Notes: a model not told the origin generated them from the letters alone. DNA of 64,000 bases from Dipodascopsis uninucleata var. uninucleata (GCA_030568195.1 JAJLTO010000014.1:310001-374000), one strand, 5' to 3'. Counted from the first letter of the stretch, positions 48,601-59,220 are shown. Numbers and translations are program-made.

Positions 48601-49773
48601 GAGATTTCTGCTTCGTATGCATGTGAAGCTGCAGCTGCTATTCGTACTGTCGCAACTCTTACTCGTGAGGATGATGTTCTAGAGCATTATCATGACACTC
48701 TTTACGAGCAGACTCTAAAGTCAAGAGCGAAGTCTCGCAAGTCTGCTATTCTCTATGCTATTGCTCAGAGTATGCAGTATTTTGTTACTGCTCTTGCATT
48801 CTGGTACGGAGGTGTTCTTCTTCGCATCAGACAGTATGGTTTATTAGAGTTCTATATTGCTTACATGGCTATAATTTTCGGTTCCCAGGGAGCTGGTATT
48901 GTCTTTTCTTATGCCTCCGATATGGGAAAGGCAAAAAATGCTGCTGCTAACATTAAGAGACTCTTTGACAGTCAGCCAGAGATTGACTCCTGGTCTACTG
49001 AAGGCTCCACCCCACAGAATGTTCAAGGAAACATTGAATTCCGAAATGTTTCTTTCCGCTATCCTACCAGACCTCAGGTTCTTGTTCTTAATAATCTTAA
49101 TTTGACTATTAAGCAGGGTCAATATGTTGCGCTTGTTGGTGCATCAGGATGCGGAAAGTCTACAACCATTGGTCTTATCGAGTCTTTCTATAGACCAAAC
49201 GGAGGATCTATTTTACTCGATGGTGCGGACATTCGTAATTTTAATATCAACGAATATCGATCTCACCTTGCTCTTGTCTCCCAAGAACCAACTTTGTATG
49301 CGGGAACTATTCGTGATAATGTTAAGCTTGGTTCTCCAAATGAGGACGTGTCAGATGAGGAAATGTTTACTGTCTGCAAGCAAGCAAATATTCACGAATT
49401 TATCATGTCCTTACCTGATGGATATGATACTCTCGTTGGTTCTAAGGGAACTTTCCTCTCAGGTGGCCAGAAGCAGCGTGTTGCAATTGCCCGTGCTTTG
49501 ATCAGGCAGCCAAAGGTTCTCTTGCTCGACGAGGCCACGTCTGCATTGGATTCCGAGTCTGAAAAGATTGTCCAGGCTGCTTTGGATATTGCTGCCAAGG
49601 GTAGAACCACTGTTGCTATTGCTCATCGTTTGTCTACTATTCAGAATGCTGATCTTATTTACGTTTTCGATGGCGGTAAGGTTGTTGAACAGGGCACTCA
49701 TCAAGAGTTGCTGGCGAAGAGGGGCAAGTACTTCGAGCTAGTGCAGATGCAAGCTCTGGAGGAGATGAAGTGA
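45682..49773 (+). CDS. full-size ABC transporter, ABCB/P-glycoprotein type, 1363 aa
   Basis: ATP-driven exporter with the TMD-NBD-TMD-NBD order of MDR1-type and Ste6-type proteins. NBD1 has Walker A GASGSGKST at about 502-510, LSGGQKQR near 615, ILLLDEATSALD and the H-loop IAHRLST. NBD2 has GASGCGKST near 1153, LSGGQKQR near 1259 and the same Walker B. Both sites look catalytically complete. The linker at about 715-760 is acidic and Ser-rich. The first extracellular loop (about 123-176) is unusually long and Tyr-rich, with four N-glycosylation sequons. Synonymous codons lean strongly to GTT, CTT, TCT and GGT, and the leader is CT-rich, suggesting high expression. Substrate unknown: drugs, lipids, peptides or a product of the neighbouring enzymes. 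Confidence 0.93.
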   Translation: MANTENEKLVPAAEAAAPAALPTADTPLLKKEADASVDTDAYSDEFSSLPPSEAAVLREQVRQTETEASFISLFRYADSFDKLLLMVGLSSSIAEGCVRPIMTIVFGGITDLFSRYTRMTPDMYAYGGYNQTCDFYNSPYYDGNSTSAYNETAYYSYEHAYNSTDYYYCDKYTNEYISPDFFQSEVNRLTLYFVIIGIVDLILSYLSTYLFIDRGEVLSARIRERYLEAVLRQNMGYFDKLGTGEITSRISSDAILIQEGISEKVGYCIANFSTLIAGLVVALSRSYKLALILSVVSVMMMISFGIGSQKMKRAIRKSLGGYAVGGTLAEEVLASVRNVQAFGIQERLALRYDKYLMVTEQYGLQAGICLGVMSGIMNFSIFAADGMAFLIGARYVANGEFTTGTIVTVLLTVTYGAFAMSHIAPHFKAFTAATAAASKIYSTIDRPSAIDSKDDTGEKLSEINGEIELKNVKFIYPSRPNVTVLNDFSLQIPAGKTIALVGASGSGKSTIVGLIERFYKPIKGSITLDGHEITKLNLRWLRSCISIVSQEPTLFSTSVYENVEQGLIGSRYEHLSSVEKHDLVIEACRQANALSFIESLPKGFETQVGERGFLLSGGQKQRIAIARAIVSNPRILLLDEATSALDTKSEGVVQEALDRAAKNRTTIVIAHRLSTIKDADCIVVMKRGEIIEMGTHNELLAKNGEYFELVQSQNIEKAKESSDESSSSETESDFDEKDTCSESSLEKVKTVATFRGQSASDYPDLEAEKRTEYSVLELVKFIAALSSPEQTYTMIGISCSIVQGLSYPAMGEFYAHSVQGLNYVFTNINMMYREINIYGSLFFMLAVILFFVTAGAFSFYAYIAQRLIRRIRFEMFRTLLRQDIAFYDRDENTTGVLTMSLAHEGQSIDGLSGATFGQIMNSIVNVISSSILGIVVAWNLGLVCVACVPVSVVSGFFRFYVLSKFEETVRKSNEISASYACEAAAAIRTVATLTREDDVLEHYHDTLYEQTLKSRAKSRKSAILYAIAQSMQYFVTALAFWYGGVLLRIRQYGLLEFYIAYMAIIFGSQGAGIVFSYASDMGKAKNAAANIKRLFDSQPEIDSWSTEGSTPQNVQGNIEFRNVSFRYPTRPQVLVLNNLNLTIKQGQYVALVGASGCGKSTTIGLIESFYRPNGGSILLDGADIRNFNINEYRSHLALVSQEPTLYAGTIRDNVKLGSPNEDVSDEEMFTVCKQANIHEFIMSLPDGYDTLVGSKGTFLSGGQKQRVAIARALIRQPKVLLLDEATSALDSESEKIVQAALDIAAKGRTTVAIAHRLSTIQNADLIYVFDGGKVVEQGTHQELLAKRGKYFELVQMQALEEMK

Positions 49774-50638
49774 TGTGACTTGTCAAAATTTTTCTTTTAA
49801 ATTTGTTCTTGAGTCTTCTTTTTATATATCTTTTTTGGTATTTTTGATAAATAACACTCTTGCTTTTTATCATTGACTATTTTTGTTACATTATTTAAGT
49901 TATTTGGGTTAGAGCATGAATGTTTTATTATTATAAGCATTGGACGAGTTGAGCGCATGTACATTGCGTATAGATAGATGTGTGTTGTCGTTACATATAA
50001 GCACTGTGGATTGGTGAGAATAAAACATGTTACCTTACGAATCGGTTCGTTTCTATCAGTAATCCGTTCTCCCTGCGTCTAAATTAATGTTATCTCAAGT
50101 GTTAACACCTTAAATTATTAGGGTTTACGTTTCCAGACGTAATCAGCTTTTTTATATGGCGCGGCCGAAATTTTGTTTCCCTCTACAAGCCATCATGTCT
50201 ATGACTGGAGAATAAATGTCGTTTCTACGACGTATTAATGGATTATTGTAGATTCAAACAATGGATTAAATAGCATTTTAATCTCCGTCACCCGCTCAAA
50301 CTTTTCTTGATTTATTGCTGCTTGTATCTATAGTTCCATCCTGCAGGTCTGCAGTCCGATAGTGCGTTAGCTACTTAATTATAGGACTTCTTCTGAATGC
50401 ATACGAATTAGGGCTATTCTACATATCACGTGATTATCACATATTAACCTAAAATGGTACTACTTCCGCAAGCATATATATGGAATAGGTTATGTGGGTA
50501 GGGGTATCGGACCATCGAATTCGGAAAAGTACCTTGCGGGGTGTGAAGCGGACGAGGGAGAGCCTATAAAGCGCGCAAGAATCCTTCGAAAATATTAAAT
50601 CAACAATATTAAACACCAACAAATCGATAACTATTACA
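49774..50638. other. intergenic with AKR promoter
   Basis: 3' flank of the ABC gene and promoter of the aldo-keto reductase. AGGGG and GCGGGG motifs near 50495-50540 resemble stress-response elements, but this is only suggestive. Confidence 0.5.
50565..50570 (+). promoter_or_regulatory. TATA box of the aldo-keto reductase gene
   Basis: TATAAA about 70 nt before the ATG, in a GC-richer context and followed by an A-rich leader (AACAAATCGATAAC...) typical of fungal start contexts. Confidence 0.5.
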
Positions 50639-51601
50639 ATGGCATTAAATAGGAAATTCAAGCTTAATTCTGGATATGAGATCCCAGCTGTCGGCTTTGG
50701 TACGTGGCAAGCCAAGCCTCATGAAGTCGAGATGGCAGTCGAGGATGCGTTGAAAGTTGGCTACAGACATATCGACGCAGCAGCGATCTATGGAAATGAA
50801 AAGGAAGTTGGCACGGGGATTGTAAAGAGCGGTGTTCCACGAGAAGAGATTTTCATTACATCTAAGTTGTGGAATAATAAGCATTATCCGGAAGATATTG
50901 AAGCTGCTCTTGACCAGACATTGGCTGATCTAGGAACTACATATCTTGATCTCTATATCATGCACTGGCCATGCGCATTCAAGCGCGGCAATAACAACTT
51001 TCCTGTTGATGAGAACGGTGTTTTCCAGTTGGCAGATATTTCCTACGTAGAAACTTACAAAGGTCTTGAGAAGCTCCTTAAGACTGGTAAAGTTAGATCA
51101 ATCGGTGTCTCTAACTTCAACGTACGTCGCCTCAAGGAAATCCTAGACAAGTGCTCTGTTGTCCCAGCAGTTAACCAGATTGAAGCGCATCCATACTTGC
51201 AGCAGAAGGAATTATATGATTTCTGTAAGGAGAAAGGAATTCTCATTGAGGCTTATTCACCACTAGGTAATAATCTGACTGGTGAGCCACGCACCGTGGA
51301 TGATGCAAAGGTAAAAGAGATTGCAGATCGCTTGGGAGTCAATGCCGGACAGGTATTGATTTCATGGGGCGTCCAGAGAGGAACTGTTGTACTACCAAAG
51401 TCTGTAACTCCAGCTAGAATCAAGATGAATTTCAAAGATTTTATCATTCCGGATAAGGAGATGGCGGAGTTGGATGCTCTTGAGCGCCATAAGCGATTCA
51501 ATTTTCCTGCGCAGTGGGGTTATGATGTCTTTGATGAGGTTGGAGATGAATATGTACGTAATGCTGCTATTGCTTATGGTCAGAAGACAAAAGCGCAGTA
51601 G
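50639..51601 (+). CDS. aldo-keto reductase (Gcy1/Ypr1-like), 320 aa
   Basis: Cytosolic NADPH-dependent aldehyde/ketone reductase with a TIM-barrel fold. The N-terminus has PAVGFGTWQA; the catalytic tetrad is readable as Asp46 and Tyr51 in RHIDAAAIYGNE, Lys76 in ITSKLW and His109 in YIMHWP. The family signatures GKVRSIGVSNF, VPAVNQIEAHPYLQQ and the coenzyme block VVLPKSVTPARIKMNF are complete. Typical substrates of close relatives are glyceraldehyde, xylose and small keto compounds. Length is normal. It lies on the same strand between the ABC exporter and the NRPS-like reductase; the latter would release an aldehyde that an enzyme like this could reduce to an alcohol. That coupling is inference. 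Confidence 0.94.
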   Translation: MALNRKFKLNSGYEIPAVGFGTWQAKPHEVEMAVEDALKVGYRHIDAAAIYGNEKEVGTGIVKSGVPREEIFITSKLWNNKHYPEDIEAALDQTLADLGTTYLDLYIMHWPCAFKRGNNNFPVDENGVFQLADISYVETYKGLEKLLKTGKVRSIGVSNFNVRRLKEILDKCSVVPAVNQIEAHPYLQQKELYDFCKEKGILIEAYSPLGNNLTGEPRTVDDAKVKEIADRLGVNAGQVLISWGVQRGTVVLPKSVTPARIKMNFKDFIIPDKEMAELDALERHKRFNFPAQWGYDVFDEVGDEYVRNAAIAYGQKTKAQ

Positions 51602-52157
51602 ATTGATGTATAAATCACATTTAACTTGCTTAGAGAATTCGATATTCAAATACACATAGCTATATTATATTTAGTAATACGTCATATTTTATGCTGTAAG
51701 TCGTCCTGTAAAACTTATATTAATTCTGCAGCTCGGTGATCACCCCCACTAATAAAAGTTGATGTCGTCTGCTCCTGGTAGCGATGTCGCGTGCAAAGTA
51801 TTACTGTAATCGGTTAATTGAGTAGAGTTACAGCAACAACAAAACTTTAAATAGATTTCCGAGAAGACTGATGATTCAAGATATTTCCGAGGAAGAATCA
51901 ACTCGCATAGGCCTGTTACTTGCATCTTCGAGTTTTATATTTCCGAGCTCTCCGCCAAGAATGTCCGAAGCTTATGCTCGGAGACGCCGCCTCATATTGC
52001 GCGGCAAGAGTCTTCAGCGTAGTTTAAAAATGTGGGGTGCTCCATACATACGCGGTAATAGACTGAAATATTAAGATAATTAGTATTATCGAATTCGAAT
52101 ATTTTTATAGAAGCAGGTGTATGTGAGCGATTCTCTCAGACATAATTTTCCTTAACC
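51602..52157. other. intergenic before the NRPS-like gene
   Basis: Holds the promoter and leader of the NRPS-like gene. A 67-codon frame at 51871-52074 (very basic C-terminal half) ends about 85 nt before the main ATG; it could be an upstream reading frame in the leader or a tiny gene, and I cannot decide. Confidence 0.4.
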
Positions 52158-55100
52158 ATGACAGTGGATGTACCAAAAGACCAGAGTGACATCTTGGTCA
52201 TAGATGACCTTACTCGCTACAATGCATTCAAGAACCCTACCAAGAAGATATTGGCATATCCTTCGAGTCCCTCGAACGGAATAGACTATACTGACTATAC
52301 TTTCAAGGATCTTGATACATTTGCATATGTGGCAGCGACTGAATATGCAAAAACAGCGCCTCCAAGGTCATCATCCGCTCAGATGAACGACGTTGTGGCC
52401 CTACTGGGCTCGTCTGACATTGACTATGTCATTACGACTCTGGCATTAGCAAAATTGGGCCACAGCGTTCTGTTTCTCTCTAGTCGCATATCGCATGCTG
52501 CCTACATATCATTGCTTAGAGAGACAAGCTGTAATATCATGCTAGTTGGTAATGGCTTCCGCGAAAAGGCAAATGGTCTCCTTAACGAACTTCCCGACTT
52601 ACATATTTTGTCTATCCTTGGGCCAGATGTATATGGCAAGCGAGGCTTTTCCGAACCTGCAAATACTCGAATGACTCATTCTCTCGACCGCTCGATTGAG
52701 AGCGATCGTATATGTTGGATTATCCATTCGTCTGGATCTACTGGATTGCCAAAGTCCATTCGCCAAACAAATCAAGCCGCACTAAGAAACTACGCGAACA
52801 ATCTCAACATGAGAGGTCTGATCACGCTACCGTTATTTCATGCTCATGGAATCTCAAGTGTTTTCAGAGCGTTTTACTCTGGTAAACAGATTCACATGTA
52901 TTCTGCAAGCCTACCTCTTACTAGCGCAAATATCTCTTCTGTTATGCGCGCATACGACTTTGAGGTTCTCTATGGTGTACCATATGCTCTTAAACTCCTC
53001 TCAGAGACTGCAGATGGAATCGCTCTTCTTCGCAAACTTAAGCTCGTTATGTTTGGTGGCTCTTCGTGTCCCGATATTCTGGGTGATTTCCTAGTAAAAA
53101 ATGGTGTTTACATAGTTGCACACTATGGGACTACAGAAACTGGTCAGTTAATGACCTCAGAGCGTGACCGTAAGAATGATCTCGACTGGAATTATCTTCG
53201 TGTTCCCTCTAAATTTGCGCCATACGCAAGTTTTGAGCCTCGTGGAGAGGTATATGAGCTCGTAGTCCTTGATGGTTGGCCGTCTAAGGTTGTTAGTAAC
53301 CGTGCAGATGGTGCATATACCACAAAGGATTTGTTTGTTCCTCACCCTAGTCGCCCTGGGCTATGGAAATACTATGCAAGACTTGATGACACTATAGTGC
53401 TGGTCAATGGAGAGAAAGTAAATCCTGTCCATATGGAACATGCGATTCGCCAGCATAGCTTAGTGAGAGAAGCAGTTATTGTCGGTACGAATAAGCCAAG
53501 ACTGGGTCTCCTTGTTATTCCTTCGGAGGCCGCTAAAGATTTTTCCTCTGAACAGTTGATTGATAAACTAGTGCCTGCGATCAATAAAGCAAACGAGGGA
53601 CAAGATGACTTTGGAAAGATAACGCCAGACATGATACTTGTTCTCCCTTCTGATACCGAGTATCCTAGAACTGATAAAGGAACTGTAATTAGAGCAGCAT
53701 TTAATCGTGACTTTGCAACGAAAATAGAGGATTTATATACCACAAAGGCTGCTGGCTATGGTGGACTTATCTTAGATGAACCTGAGTTATGCCAGTATCT
53801 GTCTAAGCTTGTTTCCAAAACTCTAGGTCTCACTAAGCAAATATCTATTAAGGATGATTTCTTTTCATTGGGAATGGACTCTCTTCAGGCTCTAACTGTA
53901 CGTGCTCAGATTCTTAGAGATCTGGATACAGGCCGTTCGCAAATTGGATTAAATATCGTATTTGATTATCCAACAACTGAGAGTCTTGCACGAGCACTAC
54001 AATCTGCCAGGGTTACTGGATCGACAGTCGCTAGCTCGATAGAAGATAACATGAAATATATGACTGAGCAGTTTTCTGTCTTTCAAAGACATAATTGTTC
54101 CATTAATTCTGCCCCACAGACTGAACATATCGTTCTGACGGGAGCAACCGGATCACTTGGAGCACATATTCTGTATCTTCTTGTCACTATGCCTAATGTC
54201 TCTAAGGTTTATTGTCTTGTACGCGCCCGATCTCCTACAGATGCATTCAATCGCGTTGTACGTTCTCTTGCTCAACGAAGGCTACATCGTATTATTTCTA
54301 CCAGCTTGGTTGATAAAATTATTACTCTGCCGTCTGACTTAGCCAAGCCAGACTTTGGAATTGGAGATGACTACAACATTGTCGTTCAAACAGCTACTAA
54401 GATCATTCATGCAGCATGGCCAGTGAACTTTAATATGGCATTGCAATCGTATGAGAGCGCGCTAGCCGGTTTGCACAATCTTATACAGCTTGGATTGAAC
54501 TCTCCATATACTGACCCTGCCCCATTCTTTTTTATTTCAAGTGTTTCTGTGGCGAGTAATACACCTGGTGGGTATATCAAGGAGCAAGTAGACCACGATT
54601 ACTCACATGCTCAGGGAATGGGCTATGCCCAGTCAAAGATGGTTGCTGAAAACTTGTGTTCGAAAGCTCGAGCAGAATATGGTGCTCTTTCTAGAGTCCT
54701 TAGGGTTGGCCAAATCTGTGGAGATACTAAGTGTGGTGTGTGGAATCCTGCAGAGGCTATTCCGCTGATTTTCCAGTCTGCTCTCACAATTGGTGCAATT
54801 CCAGCTCTTGAAGAAAACGATCGATGGCTGCCGGCTGATACTGTCGCAAAAACAGTTATAGACTTGGCGTTTGCAGATGGAGAAAGCAAAATGGATCCAG
54901 ATGCGCTTTTCCATGTGGTAAATCCTAAGACTTTTCACTGGTCTAGAGATATGATTCCTCTACTTGCAGATACTGGTCTCAAGTTTGACGTCGTCCCTCC
55001 TGCAGAATGGGTGCACCGCTTGCAACGCTCAAATTCAGACCCCGTAGAAAATCCTCCTATTAAGCTGGCTGACTTCTTTGCATCTAAGTATGAGCATGCG

Positions 55101-55562
55101 TCTGGACGAGAAGCATTCTTCGATACAGCTAACTCATGCAAGTTCTCTCCTACTTTGAGAGAAGCTCCTGTAGTTAATTCCGAGCTTGTGAGCAAGATGG
55201 TATCTTACTGGACCTCTTATGCATGGACTAGGTGTCCTCGAGTTGTTTATATAGAAAGGTCCCTAGGAGCTATTGATGACTTTTATTTGAAATTGACGAA
55301 GCAAGTTTCTGGTAAGGTGGAAAAAATTATCACAGCAAGTCCCCAGGACGCATTAGATGCAATTCGTACAACTCCAACTGGGACTGAGTGGGCTATTGTA
55401 GAAATGCCTTTATTATCTGAGGCTTTCCAAGTCCTCAGAGCTCAAAGTCGTTGTGTTTTTGTTACAAATGATATATCCAGCTCTGAGACTTCGGATATAA
55501 TCTTGGCTGGTTCTATTGATATCGCTGTAGTCTGTGAAGCAGTAGTAGGAATCTTTCTTTGA
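52158..55562 (+). CDS. NRPS-like adenylation-thiolation-reductase enzyme, 1134 aa
   Basis: A fungal NRPS-like (carboxylic acid reductase-type) enzyme: it activates an acid with ATP, loads it on a phosphopantetheine carrier and reduces it with NAD(P)H to an aldehyde. The adenylation domain (about 10-540) has the P-loop SSGSTGLPKS near 191 and YGTTETGQ near 321, with an ANL C-terminal block NGEKVNPVHMEHAIRQ. The carrier domain has FFSLGMDSLQA, with its Ser near 574. The reductase domain starts VLTGATGSLGAHIL near 658 and has YAQSK near 821. There is no condensation domain. It differs from Lys2 in its sequence blocks and shorter length, and carries a C-terminal extension of about 120 residues of unclear role. 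The substrate acid is not predictable here. It follows the aldo-keto reductase on the same strand. Confidence 0.9.
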   Translation: MTVDVPKDQSDILVIDDLTRYNAFKNPTKKILAYPSSPSNGIDYTDYTFKDLDTFAYVAATEYAKTAPPRSSSAQMNDVVALLGSSDIDYVITTLALAKLGHSVLFLSSRISHAAYISLLRETSCNIMLVGNGFREKANGLLNELPDLHILSILGPDVYGKRGFSEPANTRMTHSLDRSIESDRICWIIHSSGSTGLPKSIRQTNQAALRNYANNLNMRGLITLPLFHAHGISSVFRAFYSGKQIHMYSASLPLTSANISSVMRAYDFEVLYGVPYALKLLSETADGIALLRKLKLVMFGGSSCPDILGDFLVKNGVYIVAHYGTTETGQLMTSERDRKNDLDWNYLRVPSKFAPYASFEPRGEVYELVVLDGWPSKVVSNRADGAYTTKDLFVPHPSRPGLWKYYARLDDTIVLVNGEKVNPVHMEHAIRQHSLVREAVIVGTNKPRLGLLVIPSEAAKDFSSEQLIDKLVPAINKANEGQDDFGKITPDMILVLPSDTEYPRTDKGTVIRAAFNRDFATKIEDLYTTKAAGYGGLILDEPELCQYLSKLVSKTLGLTKQISIKDDFFSLGMDSLQALTVRAQILRDLDTGRSQIGLNIVFDYPTTESLARALQSARVTGSTVASSIEDNMKYMTEQFSVFQRHNCSINSAPQTEHIVLTGATGSLGAHILYLLVTMPNVSKVYCLVRARSPTDAFNRVVRSLAQRRLHRIISTSLVDKIITLPSDLAKPDFGIGDDYNIVVQTATKIIHAAWPVNFNMALQSYESALAGLHNLIQLGLNSPYTDPAPFFFISSVSVASNTPGGYIKEQVDHDYSHAQGMGYAQSKMVAENLCSKARAEYGALSRVLRVGQICGDTKCGVWNPAEAIPLIFQSALTIGAIPALEENDRWLPADTVAKTVIDLAFADGESKMDPDALFHVVNPKTFHWSRDMIPLLADTGLKFDVVPPAEWVHRLQRSNSDPVENPPIKLADFFASKYEHASGREAFFDTANSCKFSPTLREAPVVNSELVSKMVSYWTSYAWTRCPRVVYIERSLGAIDDFYLKLTKQVSGKVEKIITASPQDALDAIRTTPTGTEWAIVEMPLLSEAFQVLRAQSRCVFVTNDISSSETSDIILAGSIDIAVVCEAVVGIFL

Positions 55563-56090
55563 GCTATATGCCCAAACAGTTGAATTTAGTTTGTCTTGCT
55601 TGTTCCATTGCATTAGATTTCATAATATGATTATTGATTTTTCCTTGATAGTTAGTTATTCAATACAACTCATCGTTTCGTTATGAAGTATTCTATATAA
55701 TAAGTATTAGCCAGATCGGTAGATAATGACGATAGTAGTAGATTTCGCGTGACTCTCCCGCCATACCAGATTTTAACGAAAGTTTAATTATTCTAGAGTT
55801 TATACTCTCCACAACTTTGTTCGCACCAATTCCGAAAGAGACTGCGGGGAAATACAAGTCCGAGAATAATAGAATAAAACATGTTAAACAATGGATAAGA
55901 TAAATGCTTGCTATAATTTGGGCACTGGATTATGCTCGGAGAATATGTGGGGTTGGCGTTCTCTGAAACACTGTCACAAGGATAATAAAATAGCTGATAA
56001 ATATCTCGAGAATCACCAATCTACAGCGAGAGTAAGCCTAGCAAGAAATATTTCTCTACATAGTCCTGATTTTCACGCTGATATAACAAT
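55563..56090. other. intergenic before the hexose transporter
   Basis: Promoter region. A frame beginning at 55891 runs into the transporter start in another register and is either an upstream frame or a shadow. Nothing else seen. Confidence 0.5.
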
Positions 56091-57722
56091 ATGTCCAAGG
56101 CTTCACTATTCAAGACAGGCTCTCAGTGGCCATCTGTATTGCTTGGATCATTTACGGCTTTTGGAGGTATATTGTATGGCTATGATACAGGTCTCATTTC
56201 AGGTGTCATAGCTATGAAGCCATTTGTAAAGCACTATGGTGAGATTGGATCCACGGGCAGCTATGCTTTACCGAGTGGAAGAAAATCACTTATAGTCTCT
56301 ATATTGTCTGCTGGACTATTCTTCGGGGCTCTCTCGATCGCATATTTCGCAGACAGATTTGGTCGAAGAGCAGGATTGATACTGGCGTGCTTAATATTCT
56401 CATTTGGTGTTATTTTGCAGGTAGTCCAGACAAATCTAGCTCTCTTTGTAGTTGGAAGATTCTTTGCAGGATGGGGTGCTGGTTCAGTGTCGTCCTTAGG
56501 ACCTTTGTACCAATCTGAGATATCTCCTAAAAATATACGCGGTGCCATCGTTGCTGGATATCACCAGGCCATTACTTTCGGTATATTTTTAGCTGCAGTA
56601 GTAAATAATGCATGTCAGACCAGAAGTGATAAATCATCATATATCATTCCTATATCTATCCAATTCATATGGGCGGTAATTTTGATAGGAGGATTTCTAT
56701 CTTTTTTGCCAGAATCACCACGATGGTATATCAAGAGAGATCGAATGGAAGACGCAAGAAAGGCATTGGCATATATCAGGCACAGATCTATTGATGATCC
56801 TGTACTAGAAGAAGAATTACTGGAAATCAAAGTCAATTTGGATTTCGAAATGTCTATTGGAAGATCTTCTATACTAGACTGCTTTAAAACAGAAAACCGA
56901 CAGCTTCACAGAATCGTTATGGGCACAGTCGTCATGGCGTTCCAGCAACTTGCTGGCGTCAATTTCATAAAGTATTTTGGAACAGACTATTTTCAGAGTG
57001 CTGGTGTTAAAGATTCTTTCGTCATTTCAATGGCAACTAACTCAGTTTCAGTGGGTATGACAATGCCATCAATGTATCTAGTCGAGAAAATGGGTCGACG
57101 GAACCTTCTGATGGCTGGTGCGTTCGGTTGCTTCTTGACTCAGTATGTTATAGCAATCGTTGGAATAGTATCGTCATCTACAGTTTCGCAAAAAGTTTTG
57201 GTAGCATTCTCTTGCTTGTTTATGGCATCCGATTCTATTTCCTGGGGTCCAACACCATGGGTACTAGTCGGAGAAGCGTTCCCTCTTAGAACGAGAGCCA
57301 AATCTGTTGCAATATCTGCAGCGAGCAATTATCTATTTAACTTTGCTATTTCTTATGCGACACCCTACATGGTCGATGAAGACCAGGGAAATCTCGGAAG
57401 CAAGGTGTTTTTTGTCTGGGTATGTATTGACCAATTTTCTCACCTGATATCCTGAGTGTGTCTTTCGGGTAATATATTTCTAACTTGTTACTTTTAGGGA
57501 TCGTGCTGCTTGTTTGCGGTATTCTTTGTGTACGCATGGGTGTTCGAAACGAAAGGACTCAAACTAGAACAGATCGATGAGCTGTACTCCAGTGTCAAAT
57601 ATGCCTGGCAGTCACCTAACTTTGTACCAAGCAATACTACCTTTGAGTACGTAGAAAAGAATGATGTCGAGACAATTGAGAATACCCTGGAAACACACAA
57701 AGACCGGCCGAGTCATGTATAA
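56091..57722 (+). CDS. MFS hexose transporter, 2 exons
   Basis: Plasma-membrane sugar transporter of the fungal high-affinity glucose/Rgt2-like group. Exons 56091-57419 and 57498-57722, with a 78-nt intron (GTATGT donor, TCTAAC branch-like site), give 517 residues. Helix 1 carries GGILYGYDTGLISGV; loop 2-3 has YFADRFGRRAG; then RFFAGWGAGSVSS, SEISPKNIRGAIV, PESPRWYIKRDR, FQQLAGVNFIKYFGTDYF and EKMGRRNLLMAG. The second exon supplies helix 12 and the terminal ETKGLKLEQIDELY. The C-terminal tail is short, unlike the long tails of the glucose sensors Snf3 and Rgt2, so it is more likely a transporter than a sensor. Confidence 0.9.
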
Positions 57723-59220
57723 GCAACTTGTTAATTTGTATACTGGACTTTAGTTTATCGTGTGACGTTCCAGCTAATGCACTTGTCCCAGCCATACTAT
57801 ATAGCGTATGCTCTGTATGTAGTTTTCATACTTATTAGCTAGCTTCGATACTCTAAATATTAATTCTGGAAGTATGTCAACATTTGATCAGTGCGCGCTC
57901 GCTATACCTGCCAGTATCGCACATCCATTTGCAACCTTTGGTCCACGGTAAACAAAATGGGCTCCAGTCGTTTGAATAGAAACCACCAAGTATGAAAGCT
58001 TAGTAGAACTTCCACTGACACAGCTCTTTCTGCTTACGCAGATACCCCTGGGCGTCATCAATTACACCATATTGCTTGGTGCCTTATGCCATTTAAATGC
58101 AGTTATTTCTAGGCACCCGGGACTATCGCCGCGATATTCCCGAAAAAACTGTCTCAAGTCAGAGAGACATGTTATTACTCAATTATACAAGGTACTATAT
58201 ACGTGCAGCCAGAAGCCACGTATATTACACAGAAAAAAATGTCGGTCTCACTACACTTGCTAAGCTTGGGATTGATAGTGCATGCATCGGCGGTACGAGC
58301 GCTTAAGCGTCGTTTGGTGCTCTGTTATGTAAATTATTCATGAGCCAGAACACTTACTACAGGAGTCGACGACTGGTCTCTTAGTTGGTTCCACTTGGCC
58401 AGTGGTTACCAGACCAGGTTTATCTCCAACTCGTGTATTTTATTGATAAGGTCTAAACCTAATTTAAAGTGCTGTACGAACACAGTTAGCGTAAATCTAT
58501 TAAAAGTCTAAGTCCGATAGAGTTTCATTATATATCGTATGTATGTCATAATTAGTCAGTAGTCTATTCGAGCGAGATTCACTAAAAATACTCAGACTAC
58601 TCACCTCCGCTTGTAGATTAAGTAAAAACACATACGAGCAGCATAGATATTAGCTCCAGCATTACTGAAGAGCATGCTTCACTAACCAAGTGCGGCAGAA
58701 TAATAAGCTCTTGATCCTCTACTACTCTGATGTCTGAAGTCATGGGTCCCTCAAGAATTTCGATAGTATGAATCAACGCATGATGCTTGGAGGACGCCAA
58801 AAAGTAAGTCGGAGACTGTGCGTAGAATTGGTGGTCATCCCCAAAAGGATGGAATGAAAGAATCGGTCACTGAATTGGCGACTGGCAAAATCAAGAAGAT
58901 GCTTTCCTCGATGCCCGTTGGCTAGGTCTCTATCATTCTCGACACCGCAGAACGTACCTGGCATCCAAATGTTAAGCGATAGCTGCAATAGCTGAGTAGA
59001 TGGCACAGATAAAATGTAGCATCACCCACAGTTCAGATGCCAGTTCTACAAGTAATCTCGCTAATATTATGGATCCCTGCGGACCTTGCAAGCAATAATG
59101 GTATATCAGCATTAGGCACGCGGCAGAAGAGCGTTCTTTGAAGGGGGTTAGGTGTGACTGAAGGCGGTCCTTGCGGTATTTTGTAGTGCAGAGTGGATCG
59201 GCCACTGCCATAGTCTTACA
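57723..59220. other. intergenic without recognised genes
   Basis: Short overlapping frames on both strands (for example 58618-59211 minus) match no family I know. No RNA gene seen. Confidence 0.45.

Noticed and set aside
55891-56211. 106-codon frame overlapping the hexose transporter start
   Set aside because: Out of frame with the transporter and without family features; at most an upstream reading frame.
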